From Hirudo medicinalis (Eukaryota > Annelida > Clitellata > Hirudinida > Hirudinidae): a stretch of DNA of 64,000 nucleotides. Both the position numbers and the translations under genes were made by a program. The stretch lies in the NCBI GenBank assembly GCA_011800805.1, contig MPNW01000168.1, positions 8,839 through 72,838 of the forward strand, read 5' to 3'. A model generated the notes under the pieces. It had not been told where the DNA came from and made no database searches. It saw only the letters and a list, made by a program, of their open reading frames with translations. Shown piece by piece: positions 48,301 through 61,451 of the stretch (within the stretch, counting starts at the first letter, position 1; every line of letters starts with the position of its first letter).

Positions 48301-49190
48301 TGTTAATTTTCGATAAATATATTTCCGACCAAGACCAGATTTCGCTGCAGCATGGATGAATTTGGGGATAGCTCAAGCATCATTGAAAAAATTCAAAATG
48401 GCTGAGATGTCTTATAGAACTGCCCTTATGCACAGAGAAATGTATCCTGATTGTCACTACAACCTTGGTAACTTGGTAGAGTGTATTCCTGCTTGGAATG
48501 AGAATAAATTGAATTCTTTTAGTGTTATTTAAGTGAGATATAATTTTTACATTGAATATAATGGCTCCTAACAGTACTTGGAACAAGGTGATCATGCCAG
48601 TGCTCTGTTAGCTTGGAGGAATGCAACACTGCAGAATGTCCACCATGTTGCTGCTTGGACCAACATGCTCATTCTCCTGGATAATCTTGGTTTATGTTCC
48701 ATTTGTCATTATTTTGCATAGTAACAAGTAAAGTGGAATATCAATAAATAAAATAATTCACATTGACTCATTTTCTTTTCAGGATTATTTCAGGACTTAG
48801 ACATGATTGCAAGAATTGCTTTGGAACACAATCCCATAGAATCTTCTCTTTACTTTAATTATGCGAATGCTCTTGGTAAAATGGGCAGATATGAAGAAAG
48901 TGAAAGAAATTTCCTCCTTGCGATAAAGTACCAGGAACATGCAGCAAATTATCATTCAAACCTGGGTAGTTACTTTATAGTAACTATTATTATAATGATA
49001 AATTACATATTATTATTACTTCTATAATATAATTGCATTGTAGATATTTGATATTTCAGGTGTCCTTTATCATCGCTGGCACATGCTAGATAAAGCTAAA
49101 CATCATTATGAGATTGCAATGAAACTTGGTCCCAATAACGACCATTTGCTAAAAAACTATAAACTCCTGCAGTCAGTCCACCATAATTAA
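45332..49190 (+). CDS. TMTC4: Protein O-mannosyl-transferase TMTC4
   Basis: The ATG at 45332 starts MGMFLEDQ. Exons include 45332-45618, 45715-45916, 45982-46069, 46152-46240, 46308-46379, 46438-46596 and 46759 onward, then a series to the TAA at 49188-49190. TMTC proteins sit in the ER membrane and O-mannosylate cadherin domains. Marks: FVFDDTEAI with the catalytic DD pair in the first lumenal loop; HKSYRPLVVLSF; NPWWLCFDWSMGCIP; VIPFLPSSNCFFKVGFVIAER; then tetratricopeptide repeats (ALNNLGNLYKEQGNFSLAEE; WMNLG; CHYNLGNL; ESSLYFNYANALG; LYHRWHMLDKAKHHYEIAMK). The order and the ending match TMTC4 best among the four paralogues. The exon end near 46980 and the next start near 47152 do not join cleanly, since a stop follows LVTLGEI, so that border is unresolved. 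Confidence 0.87.
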
Positions 49191-49195
49191 TTTCC

Positions 49196-49201
49196 AATAA
49201 A
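49196..49201 (+). terminator. Polyadenylation signal of TMTC4
   Basis: AATAAA begins six bases after the stop codon, implying a very short 3' UTR. Confidence 0.55.
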
Positions 49202-50318
49202 TTGAATGTATTTATCCATCATGACAATTTGTGCTTCAATAAGTTGAGGTCTTGATACAATTGAGAAGACAATAACTAAAAGCTGTACATGCAGAAGGAA
49301 ACATGCTCTAAAAGAACATACATGATAAGTGCTGAAGACTTCAATATGTGCCCATGTCATCAGAATTTGTTCATATGGAAGAAATAGCTAGCTCGAAATA
49401 ACTGAGTTAAATCCATTTTCTAGACTGCTCTTAAATTGTGGTTAATCCCATGTCTTCTTCTTTGACAGTTAGTAAAATTGGTAGCGCTCCGGTTTTTTGA
49501 GTCTGAAATTTGAGTTTTTCGCGACTCCGAATCCGAGTAGGACTCTGGCCCTTGTAAAGAAGATGTAGCTGTTTCATGATTTCGTAATAAAGCTTTGGAT
49601 GTTGGTTGGGATATCTCTCTAACTTCTGTTTTAGATTTCGGTGAAGAATTGTGATAATTTGTTTTACGATATATCTGTGTTTGATGCTCAGGTGATCGTA
49701 TTATGTCTCTTTGTGGGAAAGGTGGCGAATTGACTTAAATTTGAAGTGCATTGCGACATGTTAGCAACTTGACTTATTTGGACTGTTTAAAATTGCATTT
49801 AAAAATTTAAGTTTTGTTTTTAATTCAAGTTTCGTTTGACATTTTGTAGTAAAATATTTTAAAGTACTTTAAATCTTTTAAACTTTTGAAGCAACTTGCC
49901 TATGCAAAAAAAGCTGAAAATTAGTATTCTGTTACATTTTCGAGTACGAGTTACCTTATGTCTTTGTATTTGGTCGGTCAGTTCTCGTCGGATATCTAAC
50001 TCAAGAAGTGCTTATTTATTCATTTATTTGATTAAGGTCCGTTGCATAACTAAGAACTCGAGAAGTGCTATTCTTTCATGACATTTATGGACATCCCCTT
50101 AAAAGTATTTATTTAAATTCTTTTATAACCAAAATTGTTAATAATTAAAGATTTTTACCAGTTTTTAGTTTTTTTAATTACAAAATTTATTACAAATGAC
50201 TAGGTATCTGTGCGATATAAATTGCGCTTGAGATGACTCCACGACATCTTCGTTCATTGAACACTAATTCAATTCGATAGATTGTTTGGGCTGTGCTCGG
50301 GTTCAGCAGTTCCTCGAC
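49202..50318. other. Intergenic region between TMTC4 and TM9SF2
   Basis: AT-rich, no coding frame supported. It should hold the TM9SF2 promoter and 5' UTR; no clear TATA box was chosen. Confidence 0.5.
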
Positions 50319-53300
50319 ATGTTCGTTAAACATTTCATTCGTGCATTTTATTGTTTAAATATTTGTGCCGTGAGCTCGTTTTACCTGCCCGGCTTGGCAC
50401 CCGTAAATTTCTGCCCAAGTAATGTTGATAATGAAAAAACTGGAGTTTCTTGCGAAGTAAGTTTTTAAAGACCTAGATATTATAATTAGAAATAACATTA
50501 TTACAATTTATTTGTTGCTAAAATGATTCGAGAACTTAATTATTTCAGTAACGAATGCAAATGAATATGATTGAGTTAAAACGTTTTGAGATGTGCTTTT
50601 GATTAAAATTTCATGCACTGCTTAAATATTACAAATGTTGTGTTTTTGCTTGTTCAGAATACATTGAATGTGATAGTTATGTAACGTATTTATCACTCAA
50701 ATACCTGATATATTTAAATTTCATTTTTGAGCCAAACACCTTGGTTCATTATGTATTATAAATAATGACTAAAATTGAAAATTTGACTTTTTATGAATTC
50801 AATTTTTGCATTATAAACATTTGAGTTACAAAATTTGTATTTAAGTTTATAGTTTTGCATTAATTGCTTGCACAAATAGATTTGACTGACCTATAATTGT
50901 AATCAATGGCATGTTAATCTTGCTTTAGAATGCCTGAATTGATTGAAGTTCAGGATTTAACTTTAGACTTTATTGACTTTCAAGTGAAAACATTTTCTAT
51001 TGTAGAAGGAAGTAAAAGTTTTCGTGAATCGATTAAATTCAATTGACACTGCAATACCATATGAATACAACCAGTGAGTATTCTGCATCCAAATAATAAA
51101 TTTGCCATAAATCTAAAGATGTAAATGTTTACACCTGCGTTGTCTTACTTTTTATTCCTTAAGAATAATTATTAGTTTTATTTATATTTTGATAAGTTGA
51201 CATCCTTGATGGTGATAAATAATAAACAAATATGCTAAGCATGACTAAGAACTGCGATAGGTTTTTTGTTGTACCAGGCAAACTCAATTTAAATATTGCT
51301 TGATGCTGAATTTGTAGACTTTTTAGGAATCTAATTATGTTCACTCCAAAGTAATTGATATTGAAATCTATGTCAGAAATTATGTTAAATGTCACATTAC
51401 ACTCCATTACAATGACCTTGTTTTGATGGAGCTATTTAATTAAGACTTTGAAAAATCACTGAAAGACATTAGGAAGTTGCTTTATTTTCTCAAAATAAGT
51501 GTTTTGTAGTAGCTTAACTTTAGCTCGCTTAAAGCATGTTCAAGAAAAGAGTCAATCATCCTCAATAATATTATCAAATAATTCATAATTAACTACATTT
51601 ATTTTGCTTATAAATTATATTAAGATGAGCTTAAGTTAGTGGAGGGAGGATTAGGTTTGCCAAACATGATTTGATTACATTGATTATGAGACAGACATGT
51701 TTGAGAGACACATTGGAGAGTATTTGAGAGCATTAAGAGGCAATGAATTAGTCAGGACCAAATCATAAATTCGCTTTCAAAGTACGGTAATGCCCATATA
51801 TTAGGTTCATCCTTATTACAATTTCTGAATATTTTACAATTTAGCTTTAAACATTTCAGTTTTGATTTTTGTGCAAACAACGATGAGTCTGGGGTGGTCG
51901 AAAACTTGGGTCAAGTGGTCTTTGGAGAACGTATTCGACCATCTGCATTTAAAGTACATGCACAATAACTCCAAAATAGCCGCATGTTATTCTAGCAGTT
52001 CATATTATTTTTCTATTTCAGTTTAATTTTGGACAAGACTTTGAAGACAGAACAGCATGTATCAAAAATTATACAGCTGGCTCCAAAGAAGGCATAAAGA
52101 AATTACAAATACTTAGTGATGGAATTGAAAAGAATTACCACCATCATTGGTTGGAGTTTACTGTCTGCTCAGCAATTTATCAGACATTTAATTTTTAATG
52201 TTTGTTTATAAAAAGTTATTGATATCACTTTGTTTCTCTTATTCATGAATGTATTGTCATAACATATGTTTTCCTTTAGGATCATTGACAATATGCCTGT
52301 TACTTGGTATCTTGACAAAGCCAATGCTCTTGAAAAGAAAGAATGTTTACCTAGCTTTCCCATTGGATGCTTTGTAAGAAAGGATGGAAGGGGCAATGAA
52401 TGTGGCACAAAGGTCTGTTAATGGTTTATTAAAAATTAATAAGGTTCAGGTAGTAAATGTTTCTCTGGATTTTGTAGACTTTTGAGGTGAAGCAGGGGAA
52501 GCACTACATCTTCAATTATGTCAAAATAACCATCGAGTATCATCCTAGTGAAGATAACAATTTGCCCGATGGCTCTGGAAGATTGGTCGGAGCATCCATC
52601 GAACTCAACAGGTTATTAATTATTCCCTTCTCTTAACTCGCAGACTTCATGAAAGAAACTCACTGTTCTCATTTGATCCATATACAGCATCGACTATTCA
52701 AAGGGTGACAATACTATCCCCATGGTCATCGATCCAGACTTGACATCATCTTTTCAAATAATATATAAATATGGCGTAAAATTTGTCGTGAGTAATTTTT
52801 TATTGAAATGTCATGCTACAGTTATTGGATGTAAACTGCTTTTGCATCTCCCAGGAAAACAAGAAAACCAAGTGGTCATCAAGGTGGGATTATATTCTCA
52901 ACTCGACACCAAGAACTGAAATCCAGTGGTTCAGGTTGCTTAACTCTCGTGCATTGTGAAGGTGTCGCATTAAATCTAAGGGAGAGATTCGTTTAATCTG
53001 ATGACATTTGCAGCATTGTGAACTCCATGGTCATTGTGGTGTTCCTCACTGGCATGACTGCAATGATCTTGCTGAGAACCCTTCACAAGGACATCGCCCG
53101 CTACAATCAGATAGATAATTCGGTACTGGCGATTTATCATTTCTCGTCTGCGTTTAATTTCTATAGTATTTTGTTATCATTATAATTGCTATTCATGCCT
53201 TTTCTACACTTCATTAAGTTTTAGAATGTTCATTGTAATCATTAGGAGGATGCCCAAGAAGAATTTGGTTGGAAGTTGGTCCATGGCGATGTTTTCAGGG

Positions 53301-55031
53301 CTCCCCGAAAAGGCATGCTTCTGTCTGTCTTCCTTGGGAGTGGAGTGCAGATATTTTTCATGACTATGATCACCCTGGGTGAGTGCACACTCTGGCATGG
53401 TTGCACTTTAATGGTTAAGGAAGACCATAAATTAACAAATTGTTATGTTTAAAATTGTGCTGAACATTTTTGTAAGAAGTCAATTTCTTTCAGTGTTTGC
53501 TTGTCTTGGGTTCTTGTCTCCTGCCAACAGAGGGGCCCTGATGACCTGTGCCCTTGTGCTCTATGTTTGTCTTGGAACCCCAGCAGGCTATGTATCAGCT
53601 CGAGTTTATAAGTGTTAGGGATTTTTAGTTACAAAATCTTTGTTTTTGTCTTCAAATTAATCCTCACATGATGGAAATGTCATTAATGGAAGATGAAATC
53701 CTAGTTTTAAATTTTTAAAGTGTTTGGGGGTGAGAAGTGGAAAAGCAATGTGCTTCTCACAGCTTTCTTGTGTCCTGGGTAAGTAAAATTCATTCTTTGT
53801 TGTGCTAGGAATGATATTAAAAGCTGCAAATGAACTTTTATTTTTTTAGAATTGTCTTTGGAGTGTTTTTCATCCTCAACCTCTTGTTGTGGGGACTTGG
53901 TAGCAGTGCGGCAATCCCGTTCGGCACTCTCGTTGCACTGCTTGCCCTCTGGTTCGGCATATCTGTGCCTCTGACGTTTGTCGGGGCCTACTTCGGCTTC
54001 AAGAAGCAGGTTTATTCATATACTCTTCGAGTAATAACATCCATTCTGATATAACTAAACATGTGAAACCCAGGCGATCGAACTCCCAGTAAGAACCAAT
54101 CAGATCCCAAGGCAGATCCCAGAGATGTCATTTTACACGAGACCACTGCCTGGAATCATTATGGGTGGAATTCTCCCATTTGGATGCATCTTCATCCAAC
54201 TCTTCTTCATTCTTAACAGCATTTGGTAGTGGCTTAATGTTTCAGTTAATCTATGTCCCAAGTTTACCAATGGCAAATGCATTTGGTTTTAATGTAAGGC
54301 AATTCATTAGATTACTCAAAATTATTTTAATAAATGAATAAATGAAATGTAATAAATTTAAATATCTCAAATAATTATAGATTTTCTAGATCTTTGTTTA
54401 TTTTAATTTGTAAATCGTTTTTGATTGCACTCGAACACATACTCTTGAACAGGTCTCACCAGACATATTACATGTTTGGTTTCCTCTTTCTGGTCTTTAT
54501 CATACTCATCATCACCTGTTCTGAAACTACCATACTTCTTTGTTATTTCCATCTGTGTGCTGAGGTTTGCTTTTGTTCAGTTATGTTAATTTTCTTCAAA
54601 TTAAGAGTTTATTAGCAATATCATGATGCTTTCAGGATTACCATTGGTGGTGGAGGTCTTTTCTGACCAGTGGTTCGACAGCATTCTACTTCTTTCTTTA
54701 CTGCATCTACTACTATGTCACTAGACTTGAGATGGAAGGATTTGCAAGTGCTTTCATTTACTTTGGGTACTCTTACATCATGACCTTCCTCTGCTTCCTG
54801 TTGACTGGTTAGTGATAAACTAATTTTTATAGCGTTCTTGTCATTATCCATGGACTAGTTGATGTTCTTGCTGTTAAATCTCTATGTAAACTGACAGCAT
54901 GTTTATTAGAATATAAATTGAAATAATCAAAATAACTGTTGAAGCTATTGTTTTGCTTTGTAGGAGCTATCGGCTTCTTTGCCTGCTTCTGGTTTGTCAC
55001 AAAGATTTATAGTAGTGTCAAAGTGGATTGA
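50319..55031 (+). CDS. TM9SF2: Transmembrane 9 superfamily member 2
   Basis: Seventeen exons join in frame to 652 residues (human 663): 50319-50456, 51006-51073, 51860-51953, 52022-52149, 52280-52412, 52478-52611, 52688-52787, 52855-52934, 53014-53122, 53246-53378, 53494-53613, 53721-53778, 53850-54009, 54074-54225, 54453-54564, 54636-54807, 54964-55031. TM9SF2 is an endosomal/Golgi nine-pass protein that affects glycosylation and heparan sulfate. A signal peptide (about residues 1-20) precedes [12 protein letters not shown]. The lumenal domain has GERIRPS and [12 protein letters not shown]. The membrane half has [53 protein letters not shown] and [11 protein letters not shown]. The C-terminal KVD is the COPI-binding KxD signal of this family. 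Confidence 0.96.
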
Positions 55032-57980
55032 AGCCAAGGTGGAAATGTTGAATCAATCCTGGAGAGTTTCACAGAGATGAACACATAGATTAGAAACATT
55101 TCTTTTGATGTCATTGGTGATGGACTAATAATAATGTTGTTGTTGTTGTTTTGGTTTTAAATTTTAACTGCTTTCACATCCTAACAGTTATTCATACAAC
55201 TTGTGCATGCCTGCACCATTTTTGGGACTTGTACAAATTAATTTATTTGTAAGATTTGCTGATGAGTGCTAATGTTGCAATTTTATTCGAGATGTCTGTG
55301 ATGGCAAATCCAATGATGAGGGCATCTTGATTTTGAGAATTTGTCAACCAGAGAGGGACCCAGCAGATCATGGGAGCTTTCAATTGATGTCAAACTGATT
55401 TATATCTGATTATCTGCTTAGGCTGTCTGTTCTAGATGTGCATGATGTTGGTTTGACAAAGTCATTGTTTGCTTAGATGGTTGAATGAGCAGTGAGTGAA
55501 ATTGAATTTCCTTTAACAACAGTCTTGGAATTCTTCATTTTCATGTCTGAGTATTACAAAAGAATGGTGTTCAAGCAGGCCAAAGTTGTTGACATAACTC
55601 AATTGTCAAAGATGACGATTTTGGAACGTGTGCTTATCTATTTTCTTTAGTTTAGAGTCGTCTGCATCTGATCATTTTGTGGAGCCAATCAGAGACTTCG
55701 ACTTAGTTTAGTTCCGGTTACCGTATATTCAAAGCTGACCTACTTGCGTTGTGCCGAATGAACCGGTGTCGAATATTGATTGATAGGTATGGTATTGTGA
55801 TTTATTTATCTCCTTATTTGTACGATTTCATGTATAAATCAGTAAAAATAACATTTTGAATGTAGTGACAAAGAAGGTCTAACAAGAGAGTTTCAACCGT
55901 TGCAAAGAGTAAGCGAGTGGGAACTAAGATACTGCTCCAATAAAAGTGTGGAACAGCTGCTCCCGACATAGATGAGTTAAGGCCCTCTCAATTATATGCG
56001 CTATATGGACTTTTTTAATGACTCAATCCATTATGTAGTGTCTAGCGGTATAAGCAGCCGGTTAATAAAATGTAAATAAACAGATATAGCCGGTAGTTAA
56101 GGTTAGTAACGTGTTACGATCACTGGTCCTGGTCCATCTACATCTAATCTTGGAATATGCAGTAATAATTAGGCGTTAATGCATAGTACCAGAGGACGAA
56201 AACATTCAGGGTTCATAAATCAAGTTATAATTAAATTATACGGCAATATCTCAAAATTCGATTTTAAGAGGGATAATTCGTGTGTTGAAATCTATGATTT
56301 TGATAGGTTTTTGAATAGATTTGAGGTTGTCTCAAGGCTCTTGAAATGCCGTATTTTTGCTGATTACATATTTCAAATCGCCTTAATATTACATTTTAAA
56401 ATATGTACAATTTGTACTGTCAGAAATTTAAGAGTGCGTTTAAAATTAATTTTTAATATTTGGGTGACAAATAGCAAAAATTGCATAAAATCTATTAAAA
56501 TTCACCCGATAAAGATTTAGGAATGCAAATTATTTAAAAAAACGACAATTAATTATAGAATGTATAACATTAGTTATAACTTCAGATTTTGTTTCAATCC
56601 TCACTCTTATCATAAAAACCAAAAAAGACAGGTATATGCAAGATATATTATATATTTGAACTCTTTGAAAAATTACCTTTTAGAATATATATTAATTATA
56701 GTCTTAATCCAATTAAGCGCGCCGAAATTGAATTTTATAACTATAAATAATATATAATAGATTTTAAATAAAAAATTCCGAAAATAGCAGACAAATCTAT
56801 TTTCATTCACCCAATAAAGATATAACTTATATATATTGGAAATACTTCACAACATTACAAATATTTTATAGCATTAAATTATATTACTAGAAATGTTAAT
56901 AAAAATAAAGGCTTAGATATAAAAACTTAGCTAAATTTCTGCTTACTACGAAATAATTAAAGTACCATAAAATATTTGTTATGGTTATATATTTATATGG
57001 TGGATTTTAATAGATTTTTATGCGATTTTAGATATTTTTCACTTAACGATACAACTGAGGGTGAATTCTGGGCAGGCTTTTGCGCCTGTCTCCGACATGG
57101 TTCCATCGTTTGAGCAGCTGGTTAATTTTCTTCCTGAAAATTCCAAACTAAAAAATCCCAGTTTCAATTACAAGTATCCTATTTAGTGACATCCAGTCAG
57201 CAAATCATTTGCAGCAGTAAAGTCACTTTCAGCTAAATATGACGATGGGAATTGTAACAACAGGTTTCTTGCAAAGTTCGTTAAATTTGGGTATGTATCT
57301 TATGTCTCATCACAAAGCATGCCATTTCATCCTTTCACATTGAATACAATTTTAAGTGATTCATCATTTTGTATTTCTGAGAGTTATCCTTGGTACTGCA
57401 TTGAAACATGTGACAAATCCACTAGCAATGGCTGTGTCACCCATGCTGGAAAATCAACCTCTTTTAAAATCTTTCTTTAAAATCACAAAAATAACAAAAA
57501 AGTCTTTGCTTTTGCATCAGCAAGAGTTTTGTTCGTTCCTTGAAGTTGTTTATTCAACGCATTCAGTTTTTTAAACTGATTTGACGCACTATTTGTTGGA
57601 AAGTTGAAAGTGAAACACGCTACCGCTATGCCAACCTAATGTACAGATTTTCGAATTGCCCCCCTAAAAAAAAATCAATTTTTTTCCTCCCTATGGGGCG
57701 TTAGGAAACACTACTCTATACCCAATTCGATTAATTTGTTAGTCGGCATATCTTTAAGAGCACTGATTTTTTTACGATCACTTTTAACTGAATTATATTT
57801 ACAAAACCAAATTTGTTATTTATGTTATGTCTATGTTATTTGACGTATAACGTTTATCAAATTCGGATTTTTTTTTATAATATGATGATAAATTCTAGAG
57901 ATATTCGCTACAATCGTTTTTTTTTTAGCATTCGTCATATTTAAATTTCCTATAATTTGGATTCCAAATCATGTCATTGA
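55032..57980. other. Intergenic, AT-rich, no gene recognised
   Basis: It begins with the TM9SF2 3' UTR. Open frames at 56179-56520 and 56560-56757 are strongly AT-driven (Ile, Lys, Asn, Tyr rich) with no motif. Poly-T/A runs occur at 57660-57685 and 57870-57925. Confidence 0.5.
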
Positions 57981-57989
57981 TTCAAATAA

Positions 57990-58660
57990 AATGTCAATAT
58001 GATGTACTGTGTCCGGTCTTTTCTATTATTTCAACACGTCTTGATTTCATTGATGCCATCAATTGTTCCAGGTATTCTTTTCAGGAGACTTTCCAGTCTT
58101 CAATTATCACCTCTTTCAACTTCATAACAGTTAGATAAATGTTTTACATTACGATGTTTCTGCCATGTCAGAGTCTCCCAAACATTTTCTGTAGTATTTA
58201 AGTTCGGAGAACATCTTTTTTTTTTGGCCATTGCATGACACTCACATTTTTTGCAGGAAGAGTGCCATCGTCTCCCTCACCTTGTAATCGGTGCAAAAGA
58301 TGGTGTCTTCAATTTTAAGATGATGTTAATAGAGTAATCGTTTGTATTGATATCTCGAACAGTTTGATGTAATTTGGTATGTACGATCTTATAATGGTTT
58401 TCCTACGTTCACATTGCCACCCAAAATTTTGAGGACACCCCAGTATCCCAGGGGTGATAATCCAAGTGTGACGGCCTCGTCGCATTGATTTGTGATATAT
58501 TTCGTTCTCCTGACTTCTGCAAACGTAATAAGAAACTCATACCATGGACCGACAGGGAATCATCAGAGGAGTGCTCTCCTCACCGAAACTTTGCTTCCAA
58601 GTTCCTTACGTTTTCCGAGTTGCACCGGGAAGAATGAACAATGAAGAAGCGAGATCAATG
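57990..58660 (-). mobile_element. Tc1/mariner transposase remnant
   Basis: The minus strand reads, in changing frames, LSPLGYWGVLKILGGN, then DTIFCTDYKVRETMALFLQK, then SPDLNTTENVWETL, then EVIIEDWK and EYLEQLMASMKSRR, ending TGHSTSY. This is the order of a Tc1-like DDE transposase: the second Asp region, SPDLNPIENVW with the catalytic Glu, and the SMP-R...GGHT-Y ending. Frameshifts and stops show that it is inactive. Confidence 0.75.
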
Positions 58661-59350
58661 TTGACCACTTGAAAAACTGTCCAATCTCTATTTCAGCTGT
58701 GGGTTAGCGTAACTGAGGCTTTCTTCGCATTGTAAATTTATCTAATGTTAGGAGACAAGTGTTTTTTAATGATTTTATTAAACAAGTCTAGTGTAAACAA
58801 CAAACATTAATCTGTCTTTGGCTAGACCATGGTCTCCAGCCATGATGCGAGCTTGCTAAGGGAAGACAAGAAAAGGAGAGTTTTCAAATTCAAATTTTAT
58901 ATTTGGTTTCTGTGCGCGCCAATAGAGATATGCAGTCACAAGTTGATAAGCTCATTGAGCTTGCATCGATAAAGGTTTGAAAGTTAATTTTCATAAGAAT
59001 GGGTCCGTTATCTGCTTTCTGGATCAGTATTCGTGAGGAATATTCAGTAGGATACTCTATTCTCTGATTTAGCCAATGTTTGCTTAACTCCATTTGCTTT
59101 AAGAAATTTTGAAACTGTCTTCTCCTCCCTGACATCAACAAAAACCAAAAACAGAAATCGATTGAGTGACCGAAAAGCACTGAGAATTGCATTGACTGAT
59201 ATAAAACCCCGAATAGACTTTTAAAAATAAACTTTGCTCACATTTCCCGTTAGTTATTTCACGACTAGTTATTTATTAATTTATTGCTTTAGTCGCATTA
59301 TTTTAACAAATGATAAGATGTTATATGATTATTTTTGATCTTTTCCAGAT

Positions 59351-59402
59351 AAGCCCCGCCAATAATGCAAAAACTGCACGCGCGAAAAGTTAAGCCCCGC
59401 CA
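59351..59402. repeat. Direct repeat of AAGCCCCGCC
   Basis: AAGCCCCGCC occurs twice about 40 bases apart, around a stretch with GCACGCGCG, in GC content well above the flanks. It may be part of a mobile element, perhaps the Merlin remnant just downstream. Confidence 0.4.
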
Positions 59403-59561
59403 CTTTTTGCCAGCTCCAATTTAATGCACGCACGCAGCCTTGACCTATTTCCGATGTCTAGACATTTGAATATTTAAACGCGTGCCTTAAAAACAACTCC
59501 TTATCCGCCCCTAGGCTCATTTTGTGCAAAAATTTTCTACGTTCGGACGTAAAACCTGAAA

Positions 59562-59766
59562 TGAACTTTCTGACGCTTTCGACTCTCGTTCATGACAAGG
59601 AGACGGCAATATGTTTTTTGCAAAGCCACGGAGTGATCCATCAGCAACGTTTATGCAACAATGGCCACCAAACGACACTTTCAACTGTTTCTGACAGGTG
59701 GAGGTGTAATGCCCGACAGTGTCGGCAAGAAATTAATGACATGTCCCAATTTCACCCTCTTCAATA
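59562..59766 (+). mobile_element. Merlin (ISXO2-like) transposase N-terminal fragment
   Basis: From the ATG at 59562 the frame reads MNFLTLSTLVHDKETAICF, then CNNGHQTTLS and RWRCNARQCRQEI. The Cys pattern (C-x2-GH, RWRC-x4-CR-E) and order are those of the zinc-binding start of ISXO2-like transposases of the Merlin superfamily. The DDE domain is missing; the frame stops at 59764-59766. Confidence 0.7.
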
Positions 59767-59789
59767 AAAACTAAAAGTACAAGTTTCAT

Positions 59790-59885
59790 TCATACATTCA
59801 AATTGTGCATTTCCATCTGGTGGTCCGCAAACAATTCGTAATTTTACAGCTCGGTCCATGTTGCCAAAAAGTTTAAGAACCACTG
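59790..59885 (-). mobile_element. hAT-type terminal repeat (non-autonomous element end)
   Basis: The complement of 59864-59885 reads CAGTGGTTCTTAAACTTTTT, a very common hAT terminal inverted repeat in animals, followed inward by GGCAACATGGACC and later GGACCACCAGATGGAAATG. The partner end was not found. Confidence 0.6.
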
Positions 59886-61451
59886 CTTTAGAGGTCTTCG
59901 CAGCCCTTGCGGTCAAGGCCGCCAGGGACCCGTCAATTATTTTGGCTTTTAAAACCTTTTTTCTGCTTTTCCATTTAGTGGTCACTCCGTATTACTTAAC
60001 AACCTACAACCTTTGCTATACTTGTTATAACTTAAACTTTCATTTTTCACAGTTTTAGAAAAGAATTCAGATCGAATAACGGTTTGTGGGGAAGAAAATT
60101 TGTTTGGATTTATTAAAATAAGTGACCAAATTCGGGTGAGAGCACTAGTCCATAAAAACATAAACTCCCTGATGTTTGAAGCCCTTCAAGAATTTGAGAA
60201 GCTATAAGCAGAACTTTTCAAAGGTAAGTGGTCTTTGGAATAAGCTCAAGCAACGTTTTTAAAGATGAGACGATTTCACCACAAACTACATTTGAAGAGT
60301 TTCATCTTTGAGTGCAAAATCTGAAGGCTGACAAGGAAATAATTTGGTGTTCACACTATATTGTTTTATTATATTACTTATAAAAAATCTGATTTAAAGA
60401 TTTGATCCAAAATAATGAGATTCAACAAATATTACGGTTCGATGCGTTTTGCTTAAAATGATCACCAGCATTAGGTAATGGAAATTAGAACCAAGTTAGC
60501 AAATTCAGAGCACGATGAAGAGAGGAAATGAAGCTTAAAAGTTTCACTTTTCAAATGATGACGATTTGAGGTTATAAGATGGATTTATCTAATCTAACTG
60601 TTAAGTTTAAATATAAGCATAATTAAGTATAAATATCTTGAATTTTTCTCAATAACATGATATTCCACGAAAGTGCTCAACTATTCACTACAGTGTATCA
60701 ATGTACAATTAATTTGATCCTCCGAGACATTAATCTGCCTCAATGCCGTCTAATGGAGGATAAAATTATTGCTTTGACAAATATGATCCAACTTTGTGGC
60801 TCTACCTCTATGTGCTTGGTCAACCGTAGTCTGTTGAATTTAATGGAAGAGGTGGTTCGGTAATTTGTTCAAGTGTCGAGTGATAACACAACTAGCTTAT
60901 CAAAGACAGGTACATTAAGACAGATTAACTATTGTGACAGACATTAATATCGCATCCTGTGCTTACATACATAAGCTGGGGATGATAATGATGCATGAAT
61001 TTTGTGATGGCGAAGGCTGCTGCTGTACCTTCTAATGAATATGTATCGCACTGGTCCTCATCTCTACTGCAAGAAGATCTGATTCGTCTAGCGATCTATG
61101 ATAATGGAATGGTGGGATGGTTTGTCTCTTGGACTCCACAACAAATATGGCTTCTCGGGCGAATCGATGCTTTGATGAACGTCAAAAAAACTGGATTATG
61201 TCGCTCTTTTTAGAATGATTTCGTTCTGCGAAAGAAATGTAATGCCAACAAAATGTTATGTACCTGTAGTTAATAGTTAAATATGTCCTTACTGTGCGCT
61301 TGTGGTAAGTTTTTTGTTCCTGCATTAAATTCATGGAGTAATCCGAAGAAGTAAAGTCGTAGACGCTTGATCAAAGTAGCTTGGCGCGCTTAATAATATT
61401 CATAAATGCATCGCCAAATTTTGAATTCATCCTGATTGTTTGATAAAATAG
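59886..61451. other. Intergenic before UNC13, no gene recognised
   Basis: Short open frames at 60657-60863 and 60995-61213 have a mixed composition but no partner exons or motifs. They could be exons of an unknown gene or remnants of a mobile element. Confidence 0.35.

Noticed and set aside
56179..56757. Two adjacent open frames of 113 and 65 codons
   Set aside because: Composition is simply AT-driven (Ile, Lys, Asn, Tyr, Phe) with no motif and no linked exons.
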